This document shows, piece by piece, positions 16,096 through 24,470 of a DNA stretch of 64,000 nt (the stretch's first letter is position 1; each line of letters opens with the position of its first letter). Source of the DNA: Sphingobium sp. 15-1 (GTDB lineage Bacteria; Pseudomonadota; Alphaproteobacteria; Sphingomonadales; Sphingomonadaceae). The stretch covers positions 3,018,001-3,082,000 of the forward strand of contig NZ_JABXJG010000001.1 of the NCBI RefSeq assembly GCF_013375535.1, read 5' to 3'. The translations under genes and the position numbers were made by a program. The notes beneath the pieces are model-generated. The model saw only the letters and a list, made by a program, of their open reading frames with translations, ran no database searches and had not been told where the DNA came from.

Positions 16096-16419
16096 CTATC
16101 CGCGAAAGCGGTTCACGGCGCGCTTCCATTCCCGTTCGTCGGGGAGAGGAAGGCAAATGCGGGGCGGCTCATCGCAGGTTCCAATCCATGACGGGCGCAC
16201 CTTCCGCCCAGATCGTTGCGAACATGATCGGCAGTAGAACATTCGGCGCGCGTCGCGGAAATCGTCGGACCAGCCCTTGCGTTGGAATTTCCACCAGAGC
16301 CCGTGGCCGTCGAACAGGCCGATATTCCCGCATCGGCAAGTGACCTTCACGGTGCGATGCCATGCCGCCGCCTCGAATATGCAGGTGGCGACCTTCAGTC
16401 CGTCTTGGTAGCGGGCCAC
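16096..16419 (-). CDS. Zinc-ribbon protein, candidate late-gene activator
   Basis: I chose the GTG at 16419, giving 107 residues opening (M)ARYQDGLKVATCIFEAAAWHRTV; it lies 1 nt past the upstream stop, whereas an ATG at 16473 would overlap that gene by 53 nt. VTCRCGN and FYCRSCSQ supply a CXC...CXXC set about 33 residues apart, consistent with a Zn ribbon, and the region between is rich in Trp, Arg and Lys (GLWWKFQRKGWSDDFRDARR). It forms a two-gene unit with the LexA-controlled 126-aa gene. P2 encodes a small Cys4 zinc-finger late activator (Ogr), so a similar role is plausible, but the Cys spacing differs and no homology is claimed. Confidence 0.6.
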   Translation of the reverse strand: MARYQDGLKVATCIFEAAAWHRTVKVTCRCGNIGLFDGHGLWWKFQRKGWSDDFRDARRMFYCRSCSQRSGRKVRPSWIGTCDEPPRICLPLPDEREWKRAVNRFRG

Positions 16420-16420
16420 A

Positions 16421-16801
16421 TCACCACGGCAATTCCGAAGCCAGTTCGAGCAGTTCGTCGAAATGGCGGTCATCGAAACACACGCCGCTGTCGCCCAGCG
16501 GCACGTCGTCCTCTGTCGGCTCGATCAGCCTCACGCGCGCAACGGCTTCAAGATGCGCATCATATTCATGATCGGGGATGCCGGGGCCGTCTGCGAAATC
16601 CATGAACAGGCCGCATCGACGGTTGATCATCGCGACGGCCGACGCCTGCGGCTTGATCCCTTCGGCGTCGGCAAAGGCTTCGATCGCCCCTTCGCGCCCA
16701 TAGACGATAAGCGCCCGCTTCAGCTGGTCGCCGGTGATGTCCAGGGAATTGAACTGATCCAGGCAGGATTTTGCGAAAGGCAGTATCGCGGTTGCGCTCA
16801 T
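16421..16801 (-). CDS. Unknown 126-aa protein under a LexA box
   Basis: The ATG at 16801 is preferred over that at 16807 because GAGG then sits 8 nt upstream; at 16807 the spacing would be about 2 nt. The protein (MSATAILPFAKSCLDQFNS) is acidic overall, with a Leu- and Glu-rich C-terminus (HFDELLELASELPW) and no membrane segment. Its N-terminal helical region (ITGDQLKRALIVYGREGAIEAFADAEGI) could be an HTH-like fold, but I recognise no family. The promoter has an SOS operator overlapping the -10 region (see 16831-16863). In phage 186, a P2 relative, the LexA-controlled gene tum encodes an antirepressor, so a role in induction is a reasonable hypothesis. Confidence 0.65.
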   Translation of the reverse strand: MSATAILPFAKSCLDQFNSLDITGDQLKRALIVYGREGAIEAFADAEGIKPQASAVAMINRRCGLFMDFADGPGIPDHEYDAHLEAVARVRLIEPTEDDVPLGDSGVCFDDRHFDELLELASELPW

Positions 16802-16830
16802 GTCCATGTCCTCGCTTTCGAAATTGAATA

Positions 16831-16863
16831 GAACAAATAGAGAACATTGATCGAGTCGGTCAA
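16831..16863 (-). promoter_or_regulatory. SOS promoter with LexA box
   Basis: On the plus strand GAAC-N7-GAAC occupies 16831-16845, which on the coding (minus) strand is GTTC-N7-GTTC, the established alphaproteobacterial LexA box. A TTGACC -35 (16858-16863) lies 17 nt from a CTATTT -10 that overlaps the box, so LexA would block RNA polymerase. It is 30 nt upstream of the 126-aa gene's start. Confidence 0.8.
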
Positions 16864-17020
16864 ACGAAAATCGGGGAGCGGCGCGGGGCGGGCGGCGCAA
16901 TAATCTTGCGCGTCCTGCCAGGCAGGATCGGCTCTGCGCCAGCGCCAGCGGAGGGGAGAGGCCACGCGGGGCCGGCACGCGGCGGCCTGGACGGGGTCGA
17001 GGGGGGTGGCACCCCTGAAA

Positions 17021-17044
17021 ACGCGCTTTTCCCCCCACCTCGCC
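17021..17044 (-). other. cos-like packaging site
   Basis: Minus strand reads GGCGAGGTGGGGGGAAAAGC then GCGT. The P2 cohesive end, as I remember it, is the 19-mer GGCGAGGCGGGGAAAGCAC. The two agree over GGCGAGG, the following G-run, the A-run and GC, allowing one substitution and extra G/A in the runs. Strand and position also fit: in P2 the cohesive end reads toward gene Q, as here, where Q ends about 940 bp to the left. This is a memory-based comparison and needs alignment. Confidence 0.55.
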
Positions 17045-17240
17045 CGCGCACTTTTCATGTCCCTTTTGATGCAGTCGGCCACTTCCCTTCCCGGCGGCCT
17101 AGATGCTGGGCGGGATTGGTGTCGAAGGGGGCGGTCGAAAGATGCGATTTGATGCAGCTGGACGACCATTTGGCGGCGGCGATGGGATCGGGAAATTTTC
17201 GCGTCCAGGGCATGCGCCACAGAGGGAGGGGGCGGGAAAG

Positions 17241-17482
17241 CGCAACATCCATAACCCGCGCCCATCCGTTCAAATTAAGATACTGAAATCATGTAATTTT
17301 ATTGATTGCCTCTAAGGTGCAATCGGACGCCACCTTGGCGAGCGAAAAACGCAACACCCGCAGAAAACCTAGCTTTTTCAGATACTAAATGTTGCAGTTT
17401 CAAAATGTAATCTGGTTGCATAGAGGTTGCGTCAAAAGTTGCGCTAAAAATGGCGGATTTCCGTCGATGTTGCGGATGTTGC
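17241..17482. repeat. Cluster of eight GTTGC/GCAAC repeats near cos
   Basis: GCAAC occurs at 17242 and 17351 and GTTGC at 17391, 17415, 17426, 17438, 17469 and 17478, several inside longer forms such as ATGTTGCG. The segment is clearly more AT-rich than its surroundings. A second pair of direct repeats, AGATACT followed by an AAAT/TGTAAT block, occurs at about 17278 and 17380. No gene is present from 16802 to 17728. Possible roles are a terminase-binding (cosB-like) site, a replication origin, or a repressor-binding array. Confidence 0.5.
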
Positions 17483-17728
17483 GTTTTTTCCGATACCTGC
17501 CACATAATAGGAGGAAGGGCGGGCTATATCCCTAGCCCCATGGCTCCGCCGTATCGACAGCGAAGCGATAGAAGAAAAAATCTTCTATGGTAGATCATAT
17601 GGTATCAACCGACCCGAACGGCTCATGACATTCGCGAAATCAATCGCTTAGAACGAATGTGTGAAGTCCTCCCTCTCCGCCATCTAGCCCGGTCTTTCCC
17701 ATCGGTCCGGCCAGCGCCGTGACTAATC

Positions 17729-19747
17729 CTAAAACAGCTTTAATTCGACCAGCCGGATGGCCTTGCCCCTGGGCTGGTTCATGAGCAGGCGGACCTTGCC
17801 GGTGCGGATGGCGGGCCAGCGCAGGGGCGTGACGCCATTGGCGAGCGGCGATCCCTTGGGCGTCGCGACATCCTTCCACGTCCCGTCGACCATCGCCTGC
17901 AACCGATAGCTGCGCGGGACGGCAAAGCCCTTGTCGTCCGCGTAGAAGGCCAGTTCGGCGCGGCTGAGGTCGACGGGCTTGCCGAAGTCGATCGCATACC
18001 ATTGCTCAGCCGGGGAGGGCGCGGACGACCAGCCATTGGGCAGTTCGGGGAAGAACCAGAGGCGGCCGTCAATCGCGTCGTGGACATTTTCCGGGTCCGT
18101 GTTGCTGGACGCGGAGCCTTTCGGAAACTGGCCGCGGACCAGTTGGACGGCGCGGTCGATGGGGCGGGCGATAGCGGAACTGGGGGCGCGTTCGACCCGC
18201 GCCGTCAGGCGGCCCAGCGTGGCGCGGCGGGCGGCTTCCCGGCCGTCAACCTCGATCGAGAGGCCCTTGCCCCGGCCATAGCGGCTGCCGTCCGCGTCCC
18301 AGGTCACGGCGATGCGGTGGCCGTGATAGGGCACGTCCTGCACCCGGAACCAGGCCAGCGCGTGCGGATCGCCCGCGTCGGGAAGCAGCGGGTTCACTTC
18401 CAGCACATCGTCGGCGCGGGGGCGGATGCCGACCAGCCCGGTCAGGATCAGGTCGTTATAGCCCGAATGGAAATAATGGTGGCTGCGGTCGAGGCCGACG
18501 ATCGGCTGGCCGGTTTCGGGGTGATAATCTTCCTCCAGGTCGAGCTTTTCACCCTGATAGTGAAGCGCCGCATATTGGCGCAGCAGGCGCATATAGTCGC
18601 TGCGGGTGACGGGGCCGGGGCTGCGATAATGGTCGAGCAGGTTCGCCAGCCCGAGCAGCACCTGCGTCGTCTGATAGGGCCAGACGGGGCCGTTCCACTG
18701 GCATTCGGGGTCTTTGCCGAGATAGCGGTACTGCCGCATATAATATTCGTAATCGGCTTCGACCGTGCGCATCCCCGCCTTGCCGGAGAGCGAGGCGGGA
18801 TCGAGCAGATGGCGCCACGCCTGCGCATAGCGCGCTTCGTCGGGAACGAGGTCGAACATCCACGGCAGATAGCCGACCAGTTCGCGGTTACGGATTGGGT
18901 CCCAATAACTGACGAACGGGTTCTTTCGACTCTGGTGGCGGTCGATGAAATGGGTGAGCTTTTCGCTCCAGAGGTCGGTCAGGACGTGGCTGCGGATCGC
19001 TTCGGCATGGGCGGCGAATTGCTGCGCGATGGCCCTGTCGCCGGCCATCTCCGCCAGCCGGGCAAGCGCTCGGGCATTGGCGAACATATAGCTGTTGATC
19101 GAGGGGCGGAACGCATCGCCGCCGCGAAAGCCGTCCTTGCCGCCCGAGGCGTCGATGGAGGAGACGGTATATTCGGTGGCGTCGAGCAGCGGCTCGACGA
19201 AATAGAGGCCCTTGTCGAAGTCGAACTTGTCGTCCCACAAGCGGTAGATGTGGCGCATCACGGGCAAATGACGCAGCGCCGCTTCGCGATCGCCGTCGAC
19301 CAGATAGCGGCCCCAGACGCTGTCGGCCATATAATCGGTGAAATGGCGGTCATTGCCACCGCCCGCATACATGAAGCGCAGATAGTCGTCGGCGTAGCGC
19401 CGGTCGTTCAGCCAACGCCCCTCGGCCAGATGAAAGCCGGTGGCGTCGTTCAGGCTGGCATAGGGATGCCGCTGCCAGTCGACATCGTCCAGGAATTCGG
19501 TGGTGATGTAACCCTCTTCGCCTAGGTCGCGCTGGTGGGCGCGGAAGAGGGACCAGCGATAATAATAGACCGCGTCGATCCTGGGGTCGGCGGATTCGAA
19601 GAAGGGGATGCGCCGCTCATACCAGGGCGCGTCATTGCCGAAGCGCTGGACGGCGATGCGGTGATTGTCCATCGCGGCAGGGGGCGGGGCCGCTCCGGTC
19701 GCGATCAGCGCCGCGCCTGCCAGCAGGGCCTTCACCAAAGCGCGCAT
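17729..19747 (-). CDS. Secreted six-hairpin (MGH1-like) glycoside hydrolase
   Basis: A 672-residue exported protein. A signal peptide (VKALLAGAALIATGA) is cleaved near residue 20-25. The body resembles MGH1/GH63-type (alpha/alpha)6-barrel hydrolases, e.g. YYYRWSLFRAHQRDLGEEGYITTEFLDDVDWQRHPYASLNDATGFHLAEGRWL, WNGPVWPYQTTQVLLGLANLL, and HYFHSGYNDLILTGLVGI. Residues after about 540 look like a discoidin (F5/8 C) carbohydrate-binding module (NVHDAIDGRLWFFPELPNGWSS, IDFGKPVDLSRAELAFYADDKGFAVPRSYRLQ). Substrate cannot be read from sequence; the neighbourhood suggests an arabinose-containing glycan. A GGGGAG ribosome site precedes the ATG by 7 nt. It lies beyond the TonB gene's terminator-like hairpin. 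Confidence 0.75.
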   Translation of the reverse strand: MRALVKALLAGAALIATGAAPPPAAMDNHRIAVQRFGNDAPWYERRIPFFESADPRIDAVYYYRWSLFRAHQRDLGEEGYITTEFLDDVDWQRHPYASLNDATGFHLAEGRWLNDRRYADDYLRFMYAGGGNDRHFTDYMADSVWGRYLVDGDREAALRHLPVMRHIYRLWDDKFDFDKGLYFVEPLLDATEYTVSSIDASGGKDGFRGGDAFRPSINSYMFANARALARLAEMAGDRAIAQQFAAHAEAIRSHVLTDLWSEKLTHFIDRHQSRKNPFVSYWDPIRNRELVGYLPWMFDLVPDEARYAQAWRHLLDPASLSGKAGMRTVEADYEYYMRQYRYLGKDPECQWNGPVWPYQTTQVLLGLANLLDHYRSPGPVTRSDYMRLLRQYAALHYQGEKLDLEEDYHPETGQPIVGLDRSHHYFHSGYNDLILTGLVGIRPRADDVLEVNPLLPDAGDPHALAWFRVQDVPYHGHRIAVTWDADGSRYGRGKGLSIEVDGREAARRATLGRLTARVERAPSSAIARPIDRAVQLVRGQFPKGSASSNTDPENVHDAIDGRLWFFPELPNGWSSAPSPAEQWYAIDFGKPVDLSRAELAFYADDKGFAVPRSYRLQAMVDGTWKDVATPKGSPLANGVTPLRWPAIRTGKVRLLMNQPRGKAIRLVELKLF

Positions 19748-19825
19748 CTTTCCACTCCCCTATCGTCACAAACGGAATGGCGGCCGGTCCGGGGATGGAG
19801 AGGGTCCCGGATCGGCCGCCATGGA

Positions 19826-19859
19826 AATGGGATGCGGTGAGGAGGCACCGCATCCCATT
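19826..19859 (-). terminator. Strong hairpin after TonB receptor gene
   Basis: A perfect 14-bp stem, AATGGGATGCGGTG (19826-19839) with its complement (19846-19859) around a 6-nt loop, begins 7 nt past the receptor stop. No long T-run follows on the minus strand, so it may stabilise the receptor mRNA and reduce read-through into the hydrolase gene. Confidence 0.6.
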
Positions 19860-19865
19860 GGGCAC

Positions 19866-22703
19866 TCACTTGAACGTATAGCGGACACCCAGCGCGAAGG
19901 TGCGCGCCAGCAGGGTGGTGCCGAGGTTGAACTGATCAGGACCGCCGACATCCTCGAACTTGTAATAGGTCTGCTGCTTCGACTTGGTCAGGTTCACCGC
20001 GTCGAAGGTCACGCCCAGACGGTCGTTGACGTTCCAGGTGAGCTGAAGGTCCAGGCTCTTTTCCGGGTTGCGCCACACGCCGATCGGGTTGGCGAACAGG
20101 CGGGCTTCGTTGTTCGCCAGGAATTCCTTGCGCCAGATATAGGACAGGCGCGCGCCGATCGGGCCGTTATCATAGGCGAGCGTGGCGTTGTAGCTGAGGT
20201 CCGACACGCCGAAGAAGGACGAGGTGGATTCGCCGGTGACGACGCCCGCCGAGTTGGTTTCCGGAATATTCTGCTTGGAATCCAGCACGGTGACGCTGCC
20301 CACGAAGCCCAGGCCATTGAGCGGGCCGGGCAGGTAGCTGGGGAAATAGGTCAGGCCCAGTTCCAGCCCCTTGAGCACGCCGTTCGACGCGTTGACCGGA
20401 CGGGTGATGGCGAAATTCTTCGTCGCGCCGGCAACGATGCCGTTGTTCGGAATATATTCCTGAACCGTCAGCGGCACGACCAGACCCTGAATCTCGCGGC
20501 GGAAGCCGGTCAGCGTGATGGCGCTGTTGCGTTCGAAATACCATTCCAGCGCCACGTCGAAATTCTTCGAATGGGTGGGTTTGAGCGTCGCCGTGCCCGC
20601 CGTGCCGCTGCCATAGCCGACATTGGTGAGGTCGCCTGTCAGATTGTAATTGGGGTTGATGTCGCTGAAATTCGGGCGGCGCAGCGTTTCGCCATAATTG
20701 AAGCGCAGGCGCAGATTGTCGAAAATCTCATAGCGCGCGGTAAAGCTGGGCAGGAAGCGGTCCGACCCCGACGACACGCGGGTCTGTGCGCCGCCATTGT
20801 AACGGTCGAAGAAGTTATAATCGGTGTCGACCGTCACATAGCGCACGCCAGCCTGCAATTTCAGCGGACGGCCGAAGATCGACACCTCGCCATCGGCCTG
20901 CAGATACATGGCGATGGTGCTTTCATCGATATCGAACGTCTTTTGCAGCGCAAGCTGGTCGGATGTCTTCAGGCCATAGAGGCCGCGGACGGTGTCGGCA
21001 TTGTCATACAGCCAATAGCCATTGGCCAGGGTCCAGCTCGACGGCACATCGGCGCGGCCCTGATAGAAGTCGGAATTGGTGAAGGCGGCGCCTTCGCCCA
21101 GCCCGGCCAGCGTGGTCCGGACCAGCGGGCCACCGGCATCCTGGGAACGCACGGCGGTCGACGCCTTGCGCTGGTCGATGCGGATGCCCGCCTTGATCTG
21201 GCGCAGAAAGCCTTCGTCCCACTTGTAATAGCCGTCGAGCGTGCCGGTGATGGCGCTGCCCTTGTCGCGATTGGCATTGTCGTAAAGCTGGGCGACGTTC
21301 CAGACGCCGGGATCGGCCAGCAGGCTGTCGTCGTCGAAATGATAGGAAGGGATGCCGCCGCCTGCGTTGAAATCGACGTCGATCGAGTTCGCGACGCGAT
21401 CCGTCCGCATGGCGAGGAAGGAAGTCTTCACCTTGCTGGTCTGATAGGCGATGTCACCGATGATCTTGCCGCGATCGCCCAGATCCCATTTGCCGTTCAG
21501 CGCATAGACGAAGCTGTCGGTGCTGGTCTTGGTGAAGTCGCCGCTGTTGAAGCCGTAAACGCTGTTCGCGGTGCGCGCCTTGACGATGTTGGTGCCGTCA
21601 TAGAGCGTGGGCGCCTGCGGGTTCGCCCAATAGTCGACGAAGCTGAATTGCAGGCTGTTGAATGTCTCGCCCCGGAAGCCCGCATAGAAGACCTCGGCGG
21701 TGTAAACCGAGCTGCTGTTGGGCGCCCATTGCAGCGCGACGTTGAAGGAGGGGCGCTCGCGCTTGCCGTAGAGGTCGGAGCTGAACGCGGCATCGCGCGA
21801 CAGATAATAGGGCGTTTCGACGCCGTTGACGTCCATCGTGGCGCCGGCTGCCGTCGAAAGGCCGCTGTTGAGGCCGGGATCCCACGCGCCCAGCGCCGGT
21901 GCCCGCCCGAATTCGCCGGTGATCGGATCGCGGCCGACCGGGAAGATACGCTGGAAAGGCGTCAGACCCGCTCCGGCGGGCGGCGTCATCGTCGCGAACG
22001 GGACGAAGGCGCCCGCCGTCACAGTCTGGTCGCGATATTTGGTGCGGCTGTAGCTGCCGTTTACCAAAATGCCAATGTCGCCAATGCCGGTTTCCCAGCG
22101 GTCGCTGACCAGCAGCGCGACGTTCGGATTATAGCTGTCGGCCTGCTCATTGTAGATGCCGCGGGCAAGGCCGGAAATGGCGAAGCCGTTAAAGTCGAAC
22201 GGACGGCGGGTTTCGACATCGACCTGCCCCGCAAGGCCGGTTTCGATCTGGTCGGCGGAGCGGGTCTTGAACACGTCGACGCGCTTGACGAGGTTGGCCG
22301 ACACGTCCTGCAACTGGAAGGACTGACCGGCGGCGGTGAAGATGTTGCGGCCGTTAAGGGTGGTCAGCGCGTCGGGCAGGCCACGGATCGAGATGGCCGC
22401 CGCCTCGCCGCCGGTGCGGTTGGTGACCTGGATGCCGGTGACTCGTTGGAGCGCTTCGACCACATTATTGTCCGGCAGTTTGCCAACATCTTCCGCGACG
22501 ATCGAATCGACGATCTGGGTCGATTCCTTGCGCACGTTGAGCGCGCCGACGATCGAGGCGCGGACGCCGGTGACGACGATGTCATTGGTTTCGTCCTGCT
22601 GCGGCGCGGCCTGCGGTGCGGCCTCAGGCTGGGCGTGGGCGGCGCCCGCCAGCATGAGGGCGAGCAGGGATGCAGACGTGAAAGCGGCTGGCTTCATGGC
22701 CAT
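19866..22703 (-). CDS. TonB-dependent receptor for (arabino)oligosaccharides
   Basis: A 945-residue outer-membrane receptor. I place the start at 22703, where GGGGAGG lies 7 nt upstream and a signal peptide follows (AFTSASLLALMLAGAAHAQ). The plug domain is clear: NDIVVTGVRASIVGALNVRKES is TonB-box-like, then VDSIVAEDVGKLPDNNVVEALQRVTGIQV and ISIRGLPDALTTLNGRNIFTA. The C-terminal barrel ends in ARTFALGVRYTFK with terminal aromatic residue before Lys. This variant (long plug, N-V-EALQRV-G) is common in sphingomonad and caulobacter carbohydrate loci. The substrate is inferred from the adjacent GH43/GH51 enzymes. The promoter gap carries an inverted repeat, 22747-22777, shared with two other promoters here. 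Confidence 0.9.
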   Translation of the reverse strand: MAMKPAAFTSASLLALMLAGAAHAQPEAAPQAAPQQDETNDIVVTGVRASIVGALNVRKESTQIVDSIVAEDVGKLPDNNVVEALQRVTGIQVTNRTGGEAAAISIRGLPDALTTLNGRNIFTAAGQSFQLQDVSANLVKRVDVFKTRSADQIETGLAGQVDVETRRPFDFNGFAISGLARGIYNEQADSYNPNVALLVSDRWETGIGDIGILVNGSYSRTKYRDQTVTAGAFVPFATMTPPAGAGLTPFQRIFPVGRDPITGEFGRAPALGAWDPGLNSGLSTAAGATMDVNGVETPYYLSRDAAFSSDLYGKRERPSFNVALQWAPNSSSVYTAEVFYAGFRGETFNSLQFSFVDYWANPQAPTLYDGTNIVKARTANSVYGFNSGDFTKTSTDSFVYALNGKWDLGDRGKIIGDIAYQTSKVKTSFLAMRTDRVANSIDVDFNAGGGIPSYHFDDDSLLADPGVWNVAQLYDNANRDKGSAITGTLDGYYKWDEGFLRQIKAGIRIDQRKASTAVRSQDAGGPLVRTTLAGLGEGAAFTNSDFYQGRADVPSSWTLANGYWLYDNADTVRGLYGLKTSDQLALQKTFDIDESTIAMYLQADGEVSIFGRPLKLQAGVRYVTVDTDYNFFDRYNGGAQTRVSSGSDRFLPSFTARYEIFDNLRLRFNYGETLRRPNFSDINPNYNLTGDLTNVGYGSGTAGTATLKPTHSKNFDVALEWYFERNSAITLTGFRREIQGLVVPLTVQEYIPNNGIVAGATKNFAITRPVNASNGVLKGLELGLTYFPSYLPGPLNGLGFVGSVTVLDSKQNIPETNSAGVVTGESTSSFFGVSDLSYNATLAYDNGPIGARLSYIWRKEFLANNEARLFANPIGVWRNPEKSLDLQLTWNVNDRLGVTFDAVNLTKSKQQTYYKFEDVGGPDQFNLGTTLLARTFALGVRYTFK

Positions 22704-22746
22704 GGTTGATCCTCCCCTTGGAGATTTGGGTGCGTTGGGCACCGGA

Positions 22747-22777
22747 ATTACTCAGACTAATTATTTCTCGGAGTAAT
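22747..22777. promoter_or_regulatory. Putative GntR operator upstream of TonB receptor
   Basis: ATTACTCAG (22747-22755) and CGGAGTAAT (22769-22777) form an inverted repeat with one mismatch around an AT-rich centre. Each half matches the element at 29299-29318 (ATTACTCCGACATATTAC). The site lies 44 nt upstream of the receptor start. Assignment to the local GntR regulator is inference. Confidence 0.55.
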
Positions 22778-22947
22778 AGAAGGCAAGAGGGAATCTGCGT
22801 CGCCGCCCAACAAAAATTTCCAGCTTGTGACAAATTTGCCTCGTCCCAGAAAATGCGAGTTTCCTGCGGCATCAATGGGGCAATGAAAAAGCCGCCCCCG
22901 CACTGGGAAGGTGGCTTTATCCCTTTATTTGTCGGACTTGGGTAGCG

Positions 22948-24372
22948 TCAGTCAGCGATCCACCGCGCCGTGGCGTCGCGGCTGGGCGCGAGCAGGATCC
23001 GATCCTTCGCCAAGGCGAGCGCCTTGCCTGTGACCGCGATCGACACGAAACGCACCGTTCCCGACCGCTCGTCGGTGAATCGGACGAACTGGCTGCGCAT
23101 CGCAAAGTCGGCGCTGCGGTCGTCGCGGGCGAGGGTGACGGAGCCGTCCTTGCCCGCGACCAGATAATGGTCGGGCAGCAATATGGGGGAGAGCATCGCG
23201 CTCTGCGGCCCGGCGCGGCCTGCGGTCTGGCGGAACTGGGTGGCGGGCAGCGACGGGTTGCCCGCGATCAGGCGGGTGCCCTCATGGGCCAGCAGCGCCC
23301 TGGGATCGACGGCCGATGCGAAGCGCTCGGGCGGCGGGCCGTTGCCGACGGGCACGCCGAAATCGGGCGTGCCGTCAGCCTTGTAATAAAGGCGCTGGAT
23401 GCGGGTGTGGCGGTCGGGGTTGAACAGCGGGTCGCCCTTGATCGCCTCATAATCCCGGCCGTGATAGACGAGGATGTCGCGGCCCTTTTCGTCCACGGTG
23501 AAGCTGTTGTGGCCGGGGCCATAGACGCTGGTCTCCTTGCAGGTGGTGAAGACCGGCTGCGGCGACTTCACCCAGACATTGGGGTCCATGATGTCGGCAT
23601 CGTCCGGCGCGGTCAGCAGGCCCAGGCAATAGCGCGCGTCGGTGGCGCTGGCCGAATAGGTCATGAACAGGCGGCCGTTGCGGTGGAGCAGGGCGGGGGC
23701 TTCGGCCACCTTGTAGCCGCGTATTTCCCAATCGAGGGTCGGGATGGTGAGGCGGGTGGCTTTGCTTGCCAGTTTCAGCGGCGATGCCAGCGGAGCGATG
23801 TAGAGGTTGCTGTTGGTCTCGATCCCCGGCTCGCGCTGCGCCCAGGCGAAATAGCGCTTGCCGCGATGGACGAAGCTGGTGGAATCGAGGTTGAAGCTGT
23901 CCCACGGCGCCTGGAACTGGCCGAGCAGTTTCCATTGGCCGGTCATCGGATCGGGGCCGTCGCAGACCACGGCATAGGTGCGGATGCGGAACACATCCTC
24001 GCCGCCGCCGCTGGGACCGGCGGCGAAGTACATGATCCAGCGCCCGTCGATCTGGTGCAATTCGGGCGCCCAGAGGAAGCCGGACATGGGGCCGGTCTTT
24101 TCGTGGCGCCAGAGGACGCGTTCCTCCGCGGTCGACAGGCCCGCGAGCGTCTTCGAGCGGCGCAGCACCAGCCGGTCATATTCGGGGACCGAGCCGGTCA
24201 TGTAGTAAAAGCCGTCCTCATGGCGGAAGACCTGCGCGTCGGCGCGCTGCTTCACCAGCGGGTTGACCGGGACCGGGGCGGGCTGCGCGGGGGCAGCGGC
24301 GCGCGCGATCATCGGCGCGGCGGAGAGGGCTGCGGCGCCTGAGAGGAATAGGCGGCGGTCAATTGGGGTCAT
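22948..24372 (-). CDS. Tat-exported GH43 arabinofuranosidase with AbfB-like module
   Basis: A 474-residue glycoside hydrolase family 43 protein. The N-terminus PIDRRLFLSGAAALSAAP is a twin-arginine signal. The five-bladed propeller is indicated by VKQRADAQVFRHEDGFYYMTGSVPEYD (catalytic base Asp), WAPELHQIDGRWIMYFAAG, DWEIRGYKVAEAPALLHRNGRLFMTYSAS (EAP contains the acid Glu) and VYGPGHNSFTVDEKGRDILVYHGRDY. Residues from about 345 (HEGTRLIAGN, then PDHYLVAGKDGSVTLARDDRSADFAMRSQF) resemble an AbfB/CBM42 arabinose-binding module. It most likely removes arabinofuranosyl side chains in the periplasm. AGGAG lies 8 nt before the ATG. It is probably the last gene of the leftward operon starting at 29146. 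Confidence 0.82.
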   Translation of the reverse strand: MTPIDRRLFLSGAAALSAAPMIARAAAPAQPAPVPVNPLVKQRADAQVFRHEDGFYYMTGSVPEYDRLVLRRSKTLAGLSTAEERVLWRHEKTGPMSGFLWAPELHQIDGRWIMYFAAGPSGGGEDVFRIRTYAVVCDGPDPMTGQWKLLGQFQAPWDSFNLDSTSFVHRGKRYFAWAQREPGIETNSNLYIAPLASPLKLASKATRLTIPTLDWEIRGYKVAEAPALLHRNGRLFMTYSASATDARYCLGLLTAPDDADIMDPNVWVKSPQPVFTTCKETSVYGPGHNSFTVDEKGRDILVYHGRDYEAIKGDPLFNPDRHTRIQRLYYKADGTPDFGVPVGNGPPPERFASAVDPRALLAHEGTRLIAGNPSLPATQFRQTAGRAGPQSAMLSPILLPDHYLVAGKDGSVTLARDDRSADFAMRSQFVRFTDERSGTVRFVSIAVTGKALALAKDRILLAPSRDATARWIAD

Positions 24373-24470
24373 TCAAGATGCTCCTGCGTGGGTCGCCCTT
24401 ACCCTTCCCACTGCCTGCGGCAGCGGGAAGGGAGGCGCGTAGCGCCGGAAGGGTGAGGGTGAATGGTTGC

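Noticed and set aside
16096-16419. Calling the zinc-ribbon gene a true ogr homologue
   Set aside because: Cys spacing (CXC...CXXC, about 33 residues) differs from the Ogr/Delta finger; only an analogous role is proposed.
16860-17300. Short open frames in the gap between the SOS gene and the glycosidase
   Set aside because: They overlap on both strands, lack ribosome sites and cover the cos-like site and repeats; none resembles a protein family.
19665-22709. A 1,014-codon open frame on the plus strand opposite the TonB receptor
   Set aside because: Composition and lack of motifs show it to be an antisense shadow; the receptor on the minus strand has a signal peptide, plug and barrel.
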